From: Icerya purchasi
Lineage: Eukaryota > Arthropoda > Insecta > Hemiptera > Monophlebidae
Length of the DNA stretch: 64,000 bases
Direction of reading: 5' to 3'
NCBI GenBank assembly: GCA_039619475.1
Contig: CM077115.1
Coordinates: forward strand, 400,864,557 to 400,928,556
Below the pieces are notes generated by a model. The model was given only the letters and a program-made list of their open reading frames with translations, searched no databases and was not told where the DNA came from. Every line of letters begins with the position of its first letter. The first letter of the stretch is position 1. This document shows positions 38,567 to 48,940 of this stretch, piece after piece. The position numbers and the translations under genes were made by a program.

Positions 38567-38690
38567 GGCCTCTTTTCCCGCCTTAATTGGTTCGTTTAAC
38601 ATTTCCCGCAACTTGTCAATACCTTCAGGTATTGAAATGAATAAAATAGAGTAAACACTTAAAATACAATGATATAATTTAAAAATATAA
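37950..38690 (-). mobile_element. RTE-type LINE, 3' part (split from 40371-41220)
   Basis: The minus-strand translation, with frame changes, continues the RT protein whose N-terminal part is at 40371-41220. Near 38600-38640 it reads EGIDKLREMLNEPIKAGKEAG, then DKTKILT and TEITI, followed by KGEILNSCILSTVKYGCKTW near 38230-38300. The last part is LKCDWTGR...RDGQQ near 38040-38110, matching the W-x-W-A-G-H-V ... D-x-R-W end of RTE proteins. The FADD catalytic block would fall about 38640-38680 and is not readable. A (TA)n run has expanded inside this coding region. Non-functional. Confidence 0.7.
38526..38564. repeat. (TA)n microsatellite inside former RTE coding sequence
   Basis: About 39 bp of TA interrupt the translated RTE sequence between AGKEAG and DKTKILT. 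In the family these two parts are separated by only a few residues, so the microsatellite expanded within the dead element. Confidence 0.8.
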
Positions 38691-40327
38691 ATATAAAAAA
38701 CATCAAAAAACATCGACTAGTTTCAGATATTACAATCCATCTTCAGGTATAATTACCTCATCCTCCTCGAACATGAGATTATTTAACCTCTTCTGATACA
38801 GAAATAAAAGAAAAAGCGATTTTAAACGAAAATCAGTTCGGATATCTTAAAAAAACAAATCAACTGAGCTAGCAATAAAAAAGTTATGCGACTATATAGA
38901 AAAATATAAAAAACAAACAAGACATACGTTACTAATCAGCTTTGACATATCCGGAGCACTTAATCAAATAAAAATTGATGAAATCTTAAAAATAATGAAA
39001 AGAAAAAATATATCTGGTACAATACAAACTATAATTCGTAACTACTTAACAGATAGAAGAATCGGGTTATTTAATCAAGAAAACAAAATCCTATATAAGA
39101 AAAGTGTTAACTTCGGAGTACCACAAGGTTCCGATTCTAGGGCCAGTACTCTTCAACATAGCAATGAGCGAAGTTCATAATTTGCATTTCAGTCAACACT
39201 GCAATAAGCTACGCAGATGATATAATGTTCGTCTCAGGAATTAATAAAAAGGACAAAGTTTACAATATAAATGAAATAATAAAAAAATTGAGTAAAAACA
39301 TTCAAAACTTAGGCTTACAATTCAACATAAATCAAACCCAAGCACTACTAATAAGTAGAAAACAGGACAGGGAAGAAATGATACATTGCATTGAACAGCA
39401 CACTTATGCATAAATAACGACAAAATAAAAATAGTAAAAGAAATAAAATACTTGGGAATAATCATAGACACAAATTTAAATTTTGGAAAACACATCGAAT
39501 TCATAATAGACAAGATTGAAAAAATTTATTTCAAATTAAGATCACTATATTCAAATATGTTCGGTTTCAAATATAAAGATAGAATAGTGCTCTATAAAGA
39601 GCCATTTTTGGATCAATAACAGAATATACTGCTCTACAGTATATCTGTTCCAGTTTTACGAGAAAAAGACAAAAATAAGCTGTTAAAATTACAAAGGAAA
39701 ATATTAATAGGATCTGGTTATCGCACAATATCATATACTTCAGTCAACATCATAGCAGGAATAATAATACCCATAGACTTAAAGTTAGAAAACCAAATCA
39801 AAACATGCAAACAAGAAGAACTAAAATTTTAGACAAAAAAAAGTTACGAAAACAGATCAATAAAGTTAATTCAAGTAGTATACGACACTCTGGCAACTCA
39901 GATGTGATAAATCAAAAACTGGAAGAGTAACAACACGGGAAATAATACCAAACTTAGAAGAAAGACTACAAATGAAAAACATTTTTATACCGATTATAAC
40001 TTCACTCAATTTTTAACCGGACATGGAAATAATAATGGGGTGTCTATATGAAACGATTTAAAATTGCTGAAACAGACATCTGTAAATAGAGTGTAAAGAC
40101 TGTAAAGAGATGATTAACATTCGATCTTTGAATGCAATAAGTTTAAAAACGAAAGAGAAAAACGGAAAATAATAAAAAAACCAATAACCGAAATACATAA
40201 AAAAAACTTTTTTAATTTGATCAGCTTTGTCAAACATGTAATGAATAACAAAACAAAATACATCAACAACAAATAATAACAGTAACAATCAGAAACTCTG
40301 GCTGAAATACCACAAGGTACAGCGAAG

Positions 40328-40358
<31 letters not shown>

Positions 40359-40370
40359 AAAAAAAAAACC
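38691..40370 (+). mobile_element. R1/Jockey-group LINE fragment inserted in the RTE element
   Basis: Plus-strand RT motifs occur in order: NENQFGY (about 38828-38850), SFDISGALNQIKIDEIL (38938-38990), GVPQGS (39115-39132), SYADDI with the catalytic Asp pair (39207-39224), and YLGIIIDTNLNFGKHIEF (about 39450-39500). A degraded C-terminal thumb region follows (PVLREKDKNKLLKLQRK near 39650-39700). Several frameshifts and stops break the frame. The 3' end is about seven AAAT/TAAA repeats followed by an A run (40328-40370), a known tail style for LINEs. Endonuclease and most N-terminal RT are missing (5' truncation). The exact 5' boundary near 38691-38710 is uncertain. Its insertion splits the minus-strand RTE element. 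Confidence 0.75.
38711..38747 (-). other. CTGAAGATGG...GAAACTAGTCG motif (Penelope/hammerhead-like)
   Basis: On minus: CCTGAAGATGGATTG, a short spacer, CTGAAACTAGTCGATG. The combination of CTGAAGATGG and GAAACTAGTCG resembles terminal sequences of Penelope-like elements that carry hammerhead ribozymes (core CTGATGA ... GAAA). Here the core has an A in place of T, so activity is doubtful. It lies at the boundary of the nested insertion. A related GAAACTAGT motif occurs twice at 58964-59109. Confidence 0.3.
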
Positions 40371-41220
40371 TCTTCCCATTTACATACCTTTATCGCTGCA
40401 GTCTAATTTTTGAAATGATTCTTCTAGAACAGCATTAATTAATATCGGAGAGAGCAGGTTTCCCTGTTTTACGCCTTTTCTTATGGTAAAATATTCTCTT
40501 CTTTTCTATCCGTTATTATTTTCACATTCAAAATCTGTGCACATGTCCTTTATAATTTCTCTATAAATTCTGGAAACCCTCTACCGTTTCAGTGCTCCAT
40601 CGAGAAAGTTATATTTCAACGAGTCGAAAGCTTTTGTCTAATCTAGAAATGTTATATTTAATTCCATTTGATAATCGATAAGTTGGTTTATCATACATAT
40701 ATGTAAATGATCTACGATTGAAAGTCCATTTCAAAAACCAGCCTGTCCTTGAGCTTGTTCAAAAGTTAAATTTCGCTTTAGCCTATTAGACAGGACTTCG
40801 AAGAATATTTTAGATACCGTAGAATTCAAACTTATCGTGTGGTAGTTTTCTATGCTATCCTTTTCCCTTTTCTTACAAATTAAAATAATTTACGATTTTT
40901 TCCATGAATTTCGAACGTTACCGTTAGTTCATATAAGGTTAAACGAAATAGTTAGAAGACCTACCGTTTTCCTACCTGCATATTTCATCTGTCCTTACGT
41001 TATTTCATCTAATGTTTTCTTAATTTTTATTATAACTTTAACCATTTCCTCTATTTCTACTTCCATAAATATAGGTGTTCCTCAATTTCACTTTCTTTTT
41101 GATAATCTATAATATTCATAAATGTTTTACAATAATCTGTTGCTGCGGTATTAATAATATCTAATTTATTATGTCTCGCTTTTTCGTTTCTGTCAATTAG
41201 GCGAATATGTCAACTTTGGC
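40371..41220 (-). mobile_element. RTE-type LINE, RT N-terminal and palm part
   Basis: The minus-strand translation, read with frame changes, follows the RTE reverse transcriptase. It begins MEVEIEEMVKVIIKIKKTLD (about 41060 downward), then NSWKKS, CKKREKDSIENYHTISLNS, and AQGQAGF near 40730-40750. It continues with LD-x-TKAFDSLKYN (the first catalytic Asp block, about 40610-40645), GVKQGNLLSPILINAVLEES near 40430-40490, and FQKLDCSDKGM. It stops at 40371, where a plus-strand LINE tail begins; the sequence resumes at 38690. Premature stops show that it is dead. Confidence 0.75.
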
Positions 41221-41302
41221 CTAAACAAAAGTTCTTTCATGTTTTTCTTCGACGCCAGTACTTTTTTTCTTTTCTTTTATCATTCTTTCTTCCTTTTGCT
41301 TG
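41221..41302. other. T-rich junction between two LINEs
   Basis: Short pyrimidine-rich sequence between the RTE fragment and the Jockey poly(A) end. It may be more of either element's target; no matching target-site duplication was found at 42573-42595. Confidence 0.4.
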
Positions 41303-41440
41303 TTTTTTTTTTTTTTTTTTTTTTGCGTACCGACCTGTACGGTAGGTCATTAACGCAATAGCTAACACTAACAAAACAGAACTTAGCAACAACGTGTTAC
41401 AATAAACACCGTTGTTCTGTTAAATTATTTGTAAATTTAA

Positions 41441-42100
41441 CTATAGGTAATTGTTAACGTTAGAATTGATAGCGTCACGACATTGTTTTTTCTTGAGTCT
41501 TCTGGCTGGATTGTCAGGAAGTACCGTTGCTTTCATTCGCGATATTAACGGATTGGAATGCTGGCTAAATGTGCGGTGGAATTCATTGTACTGTTGTAAG
41601 TATACTGCCGTAATTGTAGGAATGTTAAGATCGTCATAGATAATACTGTTGCGAATATAGTACGGTGCGTTGGTCATTATTCTCAACATTTTGGATTGAA
41701 ACGACTGGATTTTGTCAATATGAGCTTTGGCGGCTGAACCATAAATTTCTAAACCGTATTTCCATACTGGTGCTATTGTAGTTTTGTATAATAACATTTT
41801 ATTTGACAGACTGAGACTGGATTTTCTTCCTATTATAGGATACAGCTGCTTAAGTATTAACCTTAACTTTTTCCTTGTGTTGATTACGTGTAGGTTCCAT
41901 GATAGGCGTCTATCAAAATATAGTCCAAGGTATTTCACATGATCAACTTGCGGTATAATACTATTATTAAACCTGACTGGCGGACATGCTTCACGTCTGG
42001 TTGTGAATGTGATGTGGGAGGATTTACGTTCGTTGATTCCGATTCTCCATTTGAGTGTCCACTGCTGAAGAATCGATAAATGATGTTGAATGATTGTGGC
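41441..42100 (-). pseudogene. Jockey reverse transcriptase, thumb and C-terminus
   Basis: This frame continues the RT after the frameshift. KWRIGINERKSSHITF and the link RFNNSIIPQVDHVKYLGL precede RRLSWNLHV, and then come KMLLYKTTIAPVWKYGLEI and YGSAAKAHIDKIQSFQSKML. These are the standard thumb-region blocks of Jockey RTs. The C-terminus (LPDNPARRLKKKQCRDAINS) and a stop at 41441 look natural. The start at 41938 often given for this frame is a GTG inside the domain, not a real start. Confidence 0.85.
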
Positions 42101-42572
42101 TGGCTAATATCGCTATGTCATCCGCAAATGTGGCTTGCAATGTGTACAACGTGGTGGGCATATCAGCGGTGTATATGTTGTAAAGAAGCGGCCCAAGGAC
42201 ACTACCCTGGGGTACTGAGGCTCGTATCCGTCGTTTGCTAGAGATAGAGTTGTTAATTTTTACTTGAAACGACCTATTAGTTAAATATGATCTCAATAGC
42301 TTATGAATTTCGATAGGAAAGTTGTTCCGGGTTTTATACAATAATCCATCGTGCCATACACGGTCGAATGCATTAACAACATCAAGAAACACAGCTGAGC
42401 AGTACAGTCCACGCTGGAAGACCGATTCGATCGCATCCACTATTCTGTGACACTGATGAATAGCTGAGTGTTTCGGCCGAAAACCAAATTGATGGTTTGG
42501 AATCGCTTCCTTTGCCATGGTGAAGAGGACTGGCTTGATGAGTTTTTCGAAAATTTTACCAAACGTATCCAA
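42024..42572 (-). pseudogene. Jockey reverse transcriptase, palm domain (frameshifted)
   Basis: 182 codons. Visible RT motifs: NHQFGFRPKHSAIHQ at residues 26-40, VFLDVVNAFDRVWHDGLL at 61-78 with the first catalytic Asp (residue 64), SVPQGSVLGPLLYNIYTAD at 119-137, and TFADDIAIL at 148-156 with the catalytic Asp pair. All key RT residues are intact. After about residue 158 the family reading moves to another frame: the sequence that follows (TLKWRIGI, then ERKSSHITFTTR) is in the frame of the next segment. A one-base indel near 42095-42110 is the simplest explanation. The first codon listed is a TTG; the frame continues a few codons upstream to the truncation point. Confidence 0.85.
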
Positions 42573-42609
42573 AAAAAGTCTTCATTCATATTTTATTAAT
42601 AATAACAAT

Positions 42610-43320
42610 TGCAAAATTTAGGATCAGTCTCAGTAAAATTATAACGATTATACCCTGTCTCGTATGAAATTGAACGTGAAGAAATATATAGGAATGTTAG
42701 CGAAATTTTAGATAATCAAAAATTAATCAGTAAACATCAAAATTATATTAATGAGAGACTTTAATAGTCAAATAGAAACAAAAAAAAAAACCAGGAAAAT
42801 AGTAAAATATTGAATCCATGCAATTACGGAAATAGCTAAGAGGTGAAAAATTGGTTAATTTCTGTCTACAAAACAATTTAAGGATTGTGAATAATTTTTT
42901 TTTGAAAAACGTAAATTTGACGACCCCGAGCATACCGTACTATATTCTAATTGCCATAATAATGTAATGAATTGTGATGTGATATGTAAATGTTTATACC
43001 ACTCGGATCATAGACCAATAAGATGTAAATTAAATGTTAAAATATCCGAATAAATAGCAATAAATTTAAAAGGACCGAAAATCACAGCGGATATAACGGG
43101 GTATTGTGATAAATTTGAACTATTGGGTACGTAGGATGTAAAAAAATGATTTAAATAATACAGACGATGCGGACTTTTTAATTATTAAATTAATTAAAAA
43201 TACCTCGATATAAATGAATATCTTAAAGGGTAAAAAATTAAGGATTTCAAAATTCCAAATCATATGTTAAGGAAATAAGAAATATATTCGAGTAGACTAG
43301 AAAAAGTTGTACTAAATCGG
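42610..43320 (+). mobile_element. RTE-type endonuclease fragment
   Basis: The plus-strand translation matches an AP-type endonuclease from an RTE LINE. EIEREEIYRNVSEILDNQ (about 42668-42720) is followed by NIKIILMRDFNSQIE, the conserved MGDFN block with Asp and Asn intact (about 42737-42770). Then come LRGEKLVNFCLQNNLRIVNN (about 42838-42895) and HSDHRPIRCKLN, the conserved SDHR block with the catalytic His (about 43000-43040). The part after 43060 resembles the EN-RT linker. Frame changes are needed. It lies on the opposite strand to the RTE RT at 37950-41220, so it is a separate insertion. The Jockey copy abuts or interrupts its left side. Confidence 0.75.
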
Positions 43321-43329
43321 ATGCATACG

Positions 43330-43754
43330 TTTCCTCCTTTTTTAATAATTATTCATTCTGTATCCGTTCATCCTAGTGTCTTCTTTCTAACCAATTCAAT
43401 TCGAAACTTTGTTGTTGTCCCACATTATTTTCCTCTACGTTTTGGCCGTATTCTGATATCTTCCTTCCGCTTTCAAATCTTGTTAGCTTCTTCCCCACAT
43501 TTTTCAATGATGTAGCTGAAACGATTATCACGCGTTTATTAAGTATTCATGTTTTTCAATGCGCGTTCCGCTCCGTGTATTCTTATTTTCTTAGGCTTCG
43601 GCTGCCTCCTATCCTTTCGTTTCCCATACATTATTTCCGCCATTTGTTTCGTCTTATTCATGACCTAATCGGTTCGTTATGTAACGTTTTCTCTTCATTT
43701 CTAATTGTTTCTAGATAAAAATCCTTGGCTGACAAGCCTATGGAAAAAAAAAAA
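43330..43754 (+). mobile_element. LINE 3' end (pyrimidine-rich family), copy 3
   Basis: A C/T-rich strand of about 400 bp ends in TCCTTGGCTGACAAGCC, TATGG and an A run at 43744-43754. This matches the 3' end of the copies at 12.7 kb and 29.5 kb. The coding part is too decayed to show domains. Confidence 0.55.
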
Positions 43755-46329
43755 GAAGAAAAAGAGAAATCTAATATCAGAAAAAAATTGTTAATAAATA
43801 ATAAAAATAAAAAACAACTAATTGTATTATTTCTGGCTATTTAATTGTGTTATTTAAAATCCAAAATCTTTACACGAAAAATATTTCATTTAATTTCTTG
43901 TTTTTGTACAACAATCGCACAGATAACTTTTTTTGGTTTTTCTTCTACGCTGCCGCTCGCTTTTATTCCGACAATCAAAAGGGCGAGATTATTTTATTAC
44001 ATAAAACTATATACATATATATATATATATTTTATTTTATTTTTTTTCGATTCATTTCCTTCATTGCTGGTCTATTGTTTCGAATATTAAAATAAGGATA
44101 TTTATTTTAGGCTTAACGGTCGCGATGTAAAGGCGTATTGGTAATATTTCGTCTCCGACATAGTAAATTTTGGCGAATCAGTGCGATTGATAACATATTA
44201 TCATGGGAAATTACACGTTTCTAACACGGTTAAAAATATTAGCTAATCACAAGTTATCTCCTCACGAAGAACATACGGGGGGAGTCTAAATATGGAGAGT
44301 AACAAAAATAAAAAATCCGAATACGATATTTAATAATTTTTCTGACACACGTGGTCAGCGATCGTAAGGATTTAAAAGTTCTAAATTACCGTCCGAGGTA
44401 AAATATATTACCCGCATAAAATTTTAATACGACAATAGATCCGACACATTTAACAATAAAAACCTTTTACACTAGAAACGACTAAAAAAAAGCCTCTGAA
44501 CCTTAAGCGTTTGGGGGAAAATAAAAACGCTAACAGAATTAAGGAGGCAATACTCATTAAATTATTACAAAATACATCTCTATAGCTAATTTAATACAAT
44601 TAGCAAAACTAAAATACATTAATCTTCCACAAAATAGTTTTAGTTAAATATTTGTATCTTTTTCCGATAAATATGCTATATATATTATTCTAAAAATCTG
44701 CAACCCCTCCGACCTTGCGGGACTTTCTATTTATTTATTTATTTTAAGAAAAATATTAACAAAAACAAATTTATTGATTTTTAAGTAAAAACCTTTAAAA
44801 CACTATTAATTTCACTATTATAAAGTCATAGAAATTTCATTACTGAAAAAATTGTACCCTTTTATGCAAATTTTTATAATTTAGCGGAAGCTCAAACTTA
44901 CACGTTAATGAAATTATAAAAATTCTATATTATTTGCTTCATTTCGTATTCCAATTTCTAACAGTCTCCGTTTCGTTTTTAGCGAAATTATTAAATTAAT
45001 TATTATTTTTTAACCGTCACTTTTTTCTAGTCGTTAAGTATTGTACAAAAAATTAGTATCTTCTTTTTGCTTTGTCACTGTTTTTGAATTGTTAACGTTA
45101 AAGATGTTATTCGCAGCGGAGCACAATATCGATATCCGAACACATTTGCAAGCTGGTTGTTAACAAAATACTAAATTGTTGTTCGAGTAGCATTTTACAA
45201 TTGATTAAACTTAGCTATCTAAATACGTTCGTCGTCGAAATGTTTCCTGACAAATTATCTAATGAAACCAACAAATTATTAAACAACATAAAAATAGATT
45301 GCTTTACAAATCGTAAATAGCTTTATTTCGCCGCAAACGAGATCTTTATTTCTTTTCATTCTAATTCACGAACCGATAAAATTTAACTTAAATTACAACA
45401 AAAACTGCCGCTTATAGTCAACGGCGGAAGAACTTTTAAAAAAACGCTTTACTGGTTTTCGAAATTGCATCAAAGCAAATTCAAAAAAAGGAACATTCAA
45501 GTATTTCGTTTTTTTCACCATATTAACGACTACTGACTGCATTTTTACGTTCAGGCTAATAAAAAAATCTTGCTACACAGAAACTGTTCATATTATCATC
45601 CGCATAATATACATGTTATTCCAAAATATTACATCAAAGAAATTATTGTATATTTTAAAATTTCCTTATTAAGCATGTGCGGAGAGAAGATTGTTCGCTC
45701 CTTAAGCCATTTCTCAACTTGTTATATTCATAGCGTTATAATTGTATTTACACACACTGCTACAATAAAACTACTAGGAACTGCCATAGAGATCGGGCAA
45801 AAATTGTTCAGTTAATGTTTGCTAACAATATTATCGCACCGCCGAGTTCATTAAAATATTCCGGGGTCAACTGAGTTTGATTCGATGAATTAAAACAGTA
45901 TTAAGGAATTCGTATCGTTCGTTTAGTGAAATATTACTGAAATATCATAGGTCCGTGTTTTGTTTACAGTTTGTAATTAATTTCACTCGCTGAAGTAAGA
46001 ATATACTTTTGTAGCAATTATCGAAATCACGAATGATTCTTTTTTCCCGATGAAAATACTTAGATATGAAATTAGGATAATTTTTCCCGCAAACAATTTA
46101 GAAGTATACAACCATTAAATACGCTTTATCGAACATTTATTTAAGCCCTCGATCTGTTAATGAAATTAATACAACTTATATTATATAGGAAACATTAAAT
46201 TAAATCTGACATTAAGACGAATCAATTAAACATCGATGCCTCGAAAAAAGAATTCAATCTGATGGTGAAGCCGGTGGTCCTTAGTTACTCGTTTAAAGTG
46301 CGCGTGTCCAACTATTCTCATATCGTTTT
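43755..46329. other. Unassigned AT-rich DNA
   Basis: About 2.6 kb with only chance frames and a short TA run near 44012-44030. No domain, RNA or repeat recognised. Confidence 0.5.
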
Positions 46330-46660
46330 TCTAACTTAATTTCTTATCTTTTCTTTTTTCTCGTTTTACAAATTGTTCAGTTCTTTCCGGCATAGTCCCC
46401 ATCTGTCATTTTTTCATTACATGCCCTACCCACTCACATACCTTTTAGCTTCTTTGATAATCCGGTACATTGATCTTTAATTTTATTACCATACCCACCA
46501 TGTACAGATATTTCAATGTTATTTCGCCATATTTTAATTCTATTTTTTTCTCTAATTCCCGCGTCAGCGAACAAGTTTGGCAATCGAATGTGTCGGCAAA
46601 ACACAGCCAAAATCTTTTTGAAATAAATAATAAGTATTCGAATAATGTGAACAAATATTA
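46330..46660 (-). mobile_element. RTE-like C-terminal remnant
   Basis: On minus, KVCEWVGHVMK followed after a frame change by NDRWGLCRKELNN (about 46360-46450) resembles the W-x-W-A-G-H-V ... D-x-R-W signature near the C-terminus of RTE proteins. The upstream 69-codon frame (LKYGEITLKYLYMVGMVI) is consistent in position but not diagnostic. Short and degraded. Confidence 0.45.
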
Positions 46661-47094
46661 ATTTATTTCAGTCATTTCGAATTTTACTTTTCGCGCAATT
46701 CAATTTAAAGAATTATATATTAAAAATATTTCTCCGGGCGATTGCAGAGAAATAGCGCTTTCTGAATTTATTAACTGTGGTTTTTTCATATTTTTCCTCC
46801 GAGACACGCAACTTTCTCGTGAAATAATTATTGAAATTGTTTTTTTGGGGGGCGGGGGGGGGGCTCGCCTACCAAGCACATTGACCCTGTGCTACACAGT
46901 TTGAACAATCATCAGCGTGGAAAAAGAACAGATTTTAATACGATTAAAAACCGAGGAAAGGGACGGAACAGTGTGTTTTGTTGGGACTGTAGGAGATGCA
47001 GAGAGCAAAAGAATGAAGAACATAGGGGGTAGGATTTAGAGCTGAACATTGAAAGAAAATTACGATTGGCATCGCAAATTAAACTGCAATCATC
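46661..47094. other. Unassigned DNA with broken G16 tract
   Basis: Contains G6-C-G10 at 46847-46863. The plus strand from 46965 onward is purine-rich. No gene recognised. Confidence 0.5.
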
Positions 47095-47620
47095 TACGTA
47101 AAGTAAAGTAAAGTAAGTCCCGTTCCCTTGGCAGGGCGTCGGAGATTGTGAAGTTAAGGTTCACAATGGAAAAAACGGAAAGAAAATACGAGAAAAACGA
47201 AAAAGAGAGGAGGGAAGTAAGTTATGATTAAAACGAAGACGGTAAGTGACGGAAATGAAAGAACGACGGAGATGTAGAAAGTCATCATGGTCGGGACGGT
47301 GGGTAGAGCTGAATCGATAGATAAAAAGGAAAAATGAGTAGTCTGGATATAGATTGCCATAGATTTTTGAGGAGAAATTTATGTTAATAGCAGAGAATTT
47401 AGTGAGGAAAAGACCGTTACGTGCAAAACAGATAAGCGGGTCAGACTGCTCACTACATCCATGACCAACGCGACCGGCAAGAAATCAATATGGATAGAAC
47501 GACAGGTAAACAAACAATTGTAAGATTGATGTTCGAATGAATAATGGGGTCGAAGTATAATGGTCAGAAGAATAGTTTCGCAGTCAGAAACCATCACGAA
47601 ATTATCAAAAGAATAAGAAT
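47095..47620 (-). mobile_element. Probable LINE 3' end with (TTTAC)n tail
   Basis: On minus, CCAAGGGAACGGGACTTACTTTACTTTACTTTA ends in a short TTTAC/ACTTT repeat (47095-47117), the tail style of some LINEs. The pyrimidine-rich minus strand upstream carries two frames (47154-47360; 47379-47597) with no diagnostic motif, so family and boundaries are uncertain. Confidence 0.4.
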
Positions 47621-47879
47621 AAGAAATGTATATTTACATATTTACACAATAAACATATAAAGAAATTTAGAAATAAGATTGATATTACTAATCTGTACTG
47701 AAAACGAGTATTTCTTACCGGATATATACATTCATTATTTGATATTTTACAGCGGTGATATTATTATACGTAAGATCCTTATGACTCTATAATTATCAGG
47801 GGAAAAAAACGAAAAAAAAACAAAAAAAGAACCTCTAGAACATCGGTATACTTTCTTGTATTTATTGTTTACATTTATC

Positions 47880-48650
47880 TAGTTAGTAGGTTCAGACATG
47901 TTCGCGTGGTCCATGCTGCCTATAATCAGAGTTTAATACCTTATACCGGGGGTATATATTCGCCTATGCTTACAGTTTTTTTATTCGATTCGTATTTTTT
48001 GATAGTCACAGTCACCAGTTGCAGTTTTCAAAAAACTTCTTTGTTCTTTCTTTGACGATCTCCTCAACATAAGGGAATTTTAAAATCTTTCGTTCATTGT
48101 GAATCTTGGTTTATTTAAGATTATTCGAAAACATTGCTTTTGTACTCATTGTAACTTTTGTACATTGCTTTTGCTAATATATGACCACACGGGGGGGGGG
48201 GTCCCATAAAATAATTTGGGCAAAATAACGCTTCTGTATATTAAGAATTTGTTTTTTATGCTTAGTGCAGACTTTTTGTTGCATATATTACGGAAATATA
48301 AAGCTGATTTTTTGATTAGGGGTTTACAATAGATTGCTGTAATTCCGAGATAATGCAGGCTGTGGTCTCATTCTAAATGGCTATTCAGAACCTTAATTTT
48401 TCGACGGAGATCCGGCCTTCCATTTATTTTTATTTTCCACTTTTGGAAGTATTCAATCAACTTTTCGGTAGCTCTCTCCCTAGTCTGTTTCTGAATAGTG
48501 TCCATCCTATATGACGATACACCATTTTAACGCGGTGTCATCTGCATAAAGGTGTAGGAGTACATTGGGTGTTACTGGTATATCATTTTGAGTACAGAAT
48601 AAATAGAGGTATGGTCAGTAGAATAAAAATGTATGTCCTGTCGCCGGTGG
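47880..48650 (-). mobile_element. Jockey-group LINE remnant (RT palm and thumb)
   Basis: Read on minus with frame changes: LFILY, then NDIPVTPNVLLHLYADDTAL, which holds the catalytic Asp pair (about 48530-48590); TIQKQTRERATEKLIEYFQK and WKIKING (about 48420-48500); HYLGITAI; KNKFLIYRSVILPKLFYGTP (about 48200-48260); and FRII-x-NKPRFTMNERF. These are successive Jockey RT blocks. A run of 11 G at 48191-48201 lies inside, just after the YGTP block, and shifts the frame. Endonuclease and N-terminal RT are missing, and no clear poly(A) was identified. Non-functional. Confidence 0.7.
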
Positions 48651-48906
48651 ATGAAGTAATGTCAGAGGGAGGGAGGAGGGGTAAGAGCTAACGAGCACCT
48701 TGCCACCAATCCGTCCTACGACCTCGCCGGTTTGTACGTCGTTATTTTGTTAATTCGAAGTTTGTGCTATTGTCCACCCGTCTCGGTATATCCTAACCAC
48801 CTCCAGCTACCCCCTAGAACCCCGAACAAACCTCAGCTACTCCGTGCACCCCCCCCCAAAGCACCCTCGACCGCAGCACTCAAGGCCCGAATTCTTCCGG
48901 AAACTT
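48651..48906. other. GC-rich patch upstream of a TATA-like element
   Basis: Clearly richer in G and C than its surroundings, with C10 at 48849-48858 and AGGGAGGGAGGAGGGG near 48664-48680. No coding frame is recognised. Together with the TATA/Inr-like pair at 48907-48940 it could be promoter-proximal DNA. Confidence 0.35.
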
Positions 48907-48940
48907 TATAAATAGCCGGGTACGCGTATTTATCAGACAA
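48907..48940 (+). promoter_or_regulatory. Candidate core promoter: TATAAATA with Inr-like TCAGAC
   Basis: TATAAATA at 48907-48914 is followed 28 bp later by ATCAGAC (A at 48935), close to the arthropod initiator TCAGT and at the normal TATA-to-start distance. No convincing downstream gene: the first sizeable plus frame (49299-49532, 77 codons) is unrecognised. TATA-like strings are common in AT-rich DNA, so this is only a candidate. Confidence 0.3.

Larger units (their letters stand above)
41303..42578 (-). mobile_element. Jockey-clade LINE, 5'-truncated, 22-A tail
   Basis: The best-preserved element in the window. It starts inside RT at about 42578, runs through two long frames, then has a 3' UTR of about 115 bp (41325-41440) and 22 A residues (41303-41324 read as T on plus). 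The protein ends normally, with NPARRLKKKQCRDA close to the C-terminus as in Jockey elements, and no RNase H follows. Only a single frameshift separates the two frames, so the copy is comparatively young. The 5' endonuclease, ORF1 and N-terminal RT are missing, as expected from incomplete reverse transcription. It could not have copied itself in this form. Confidence 0.88.
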
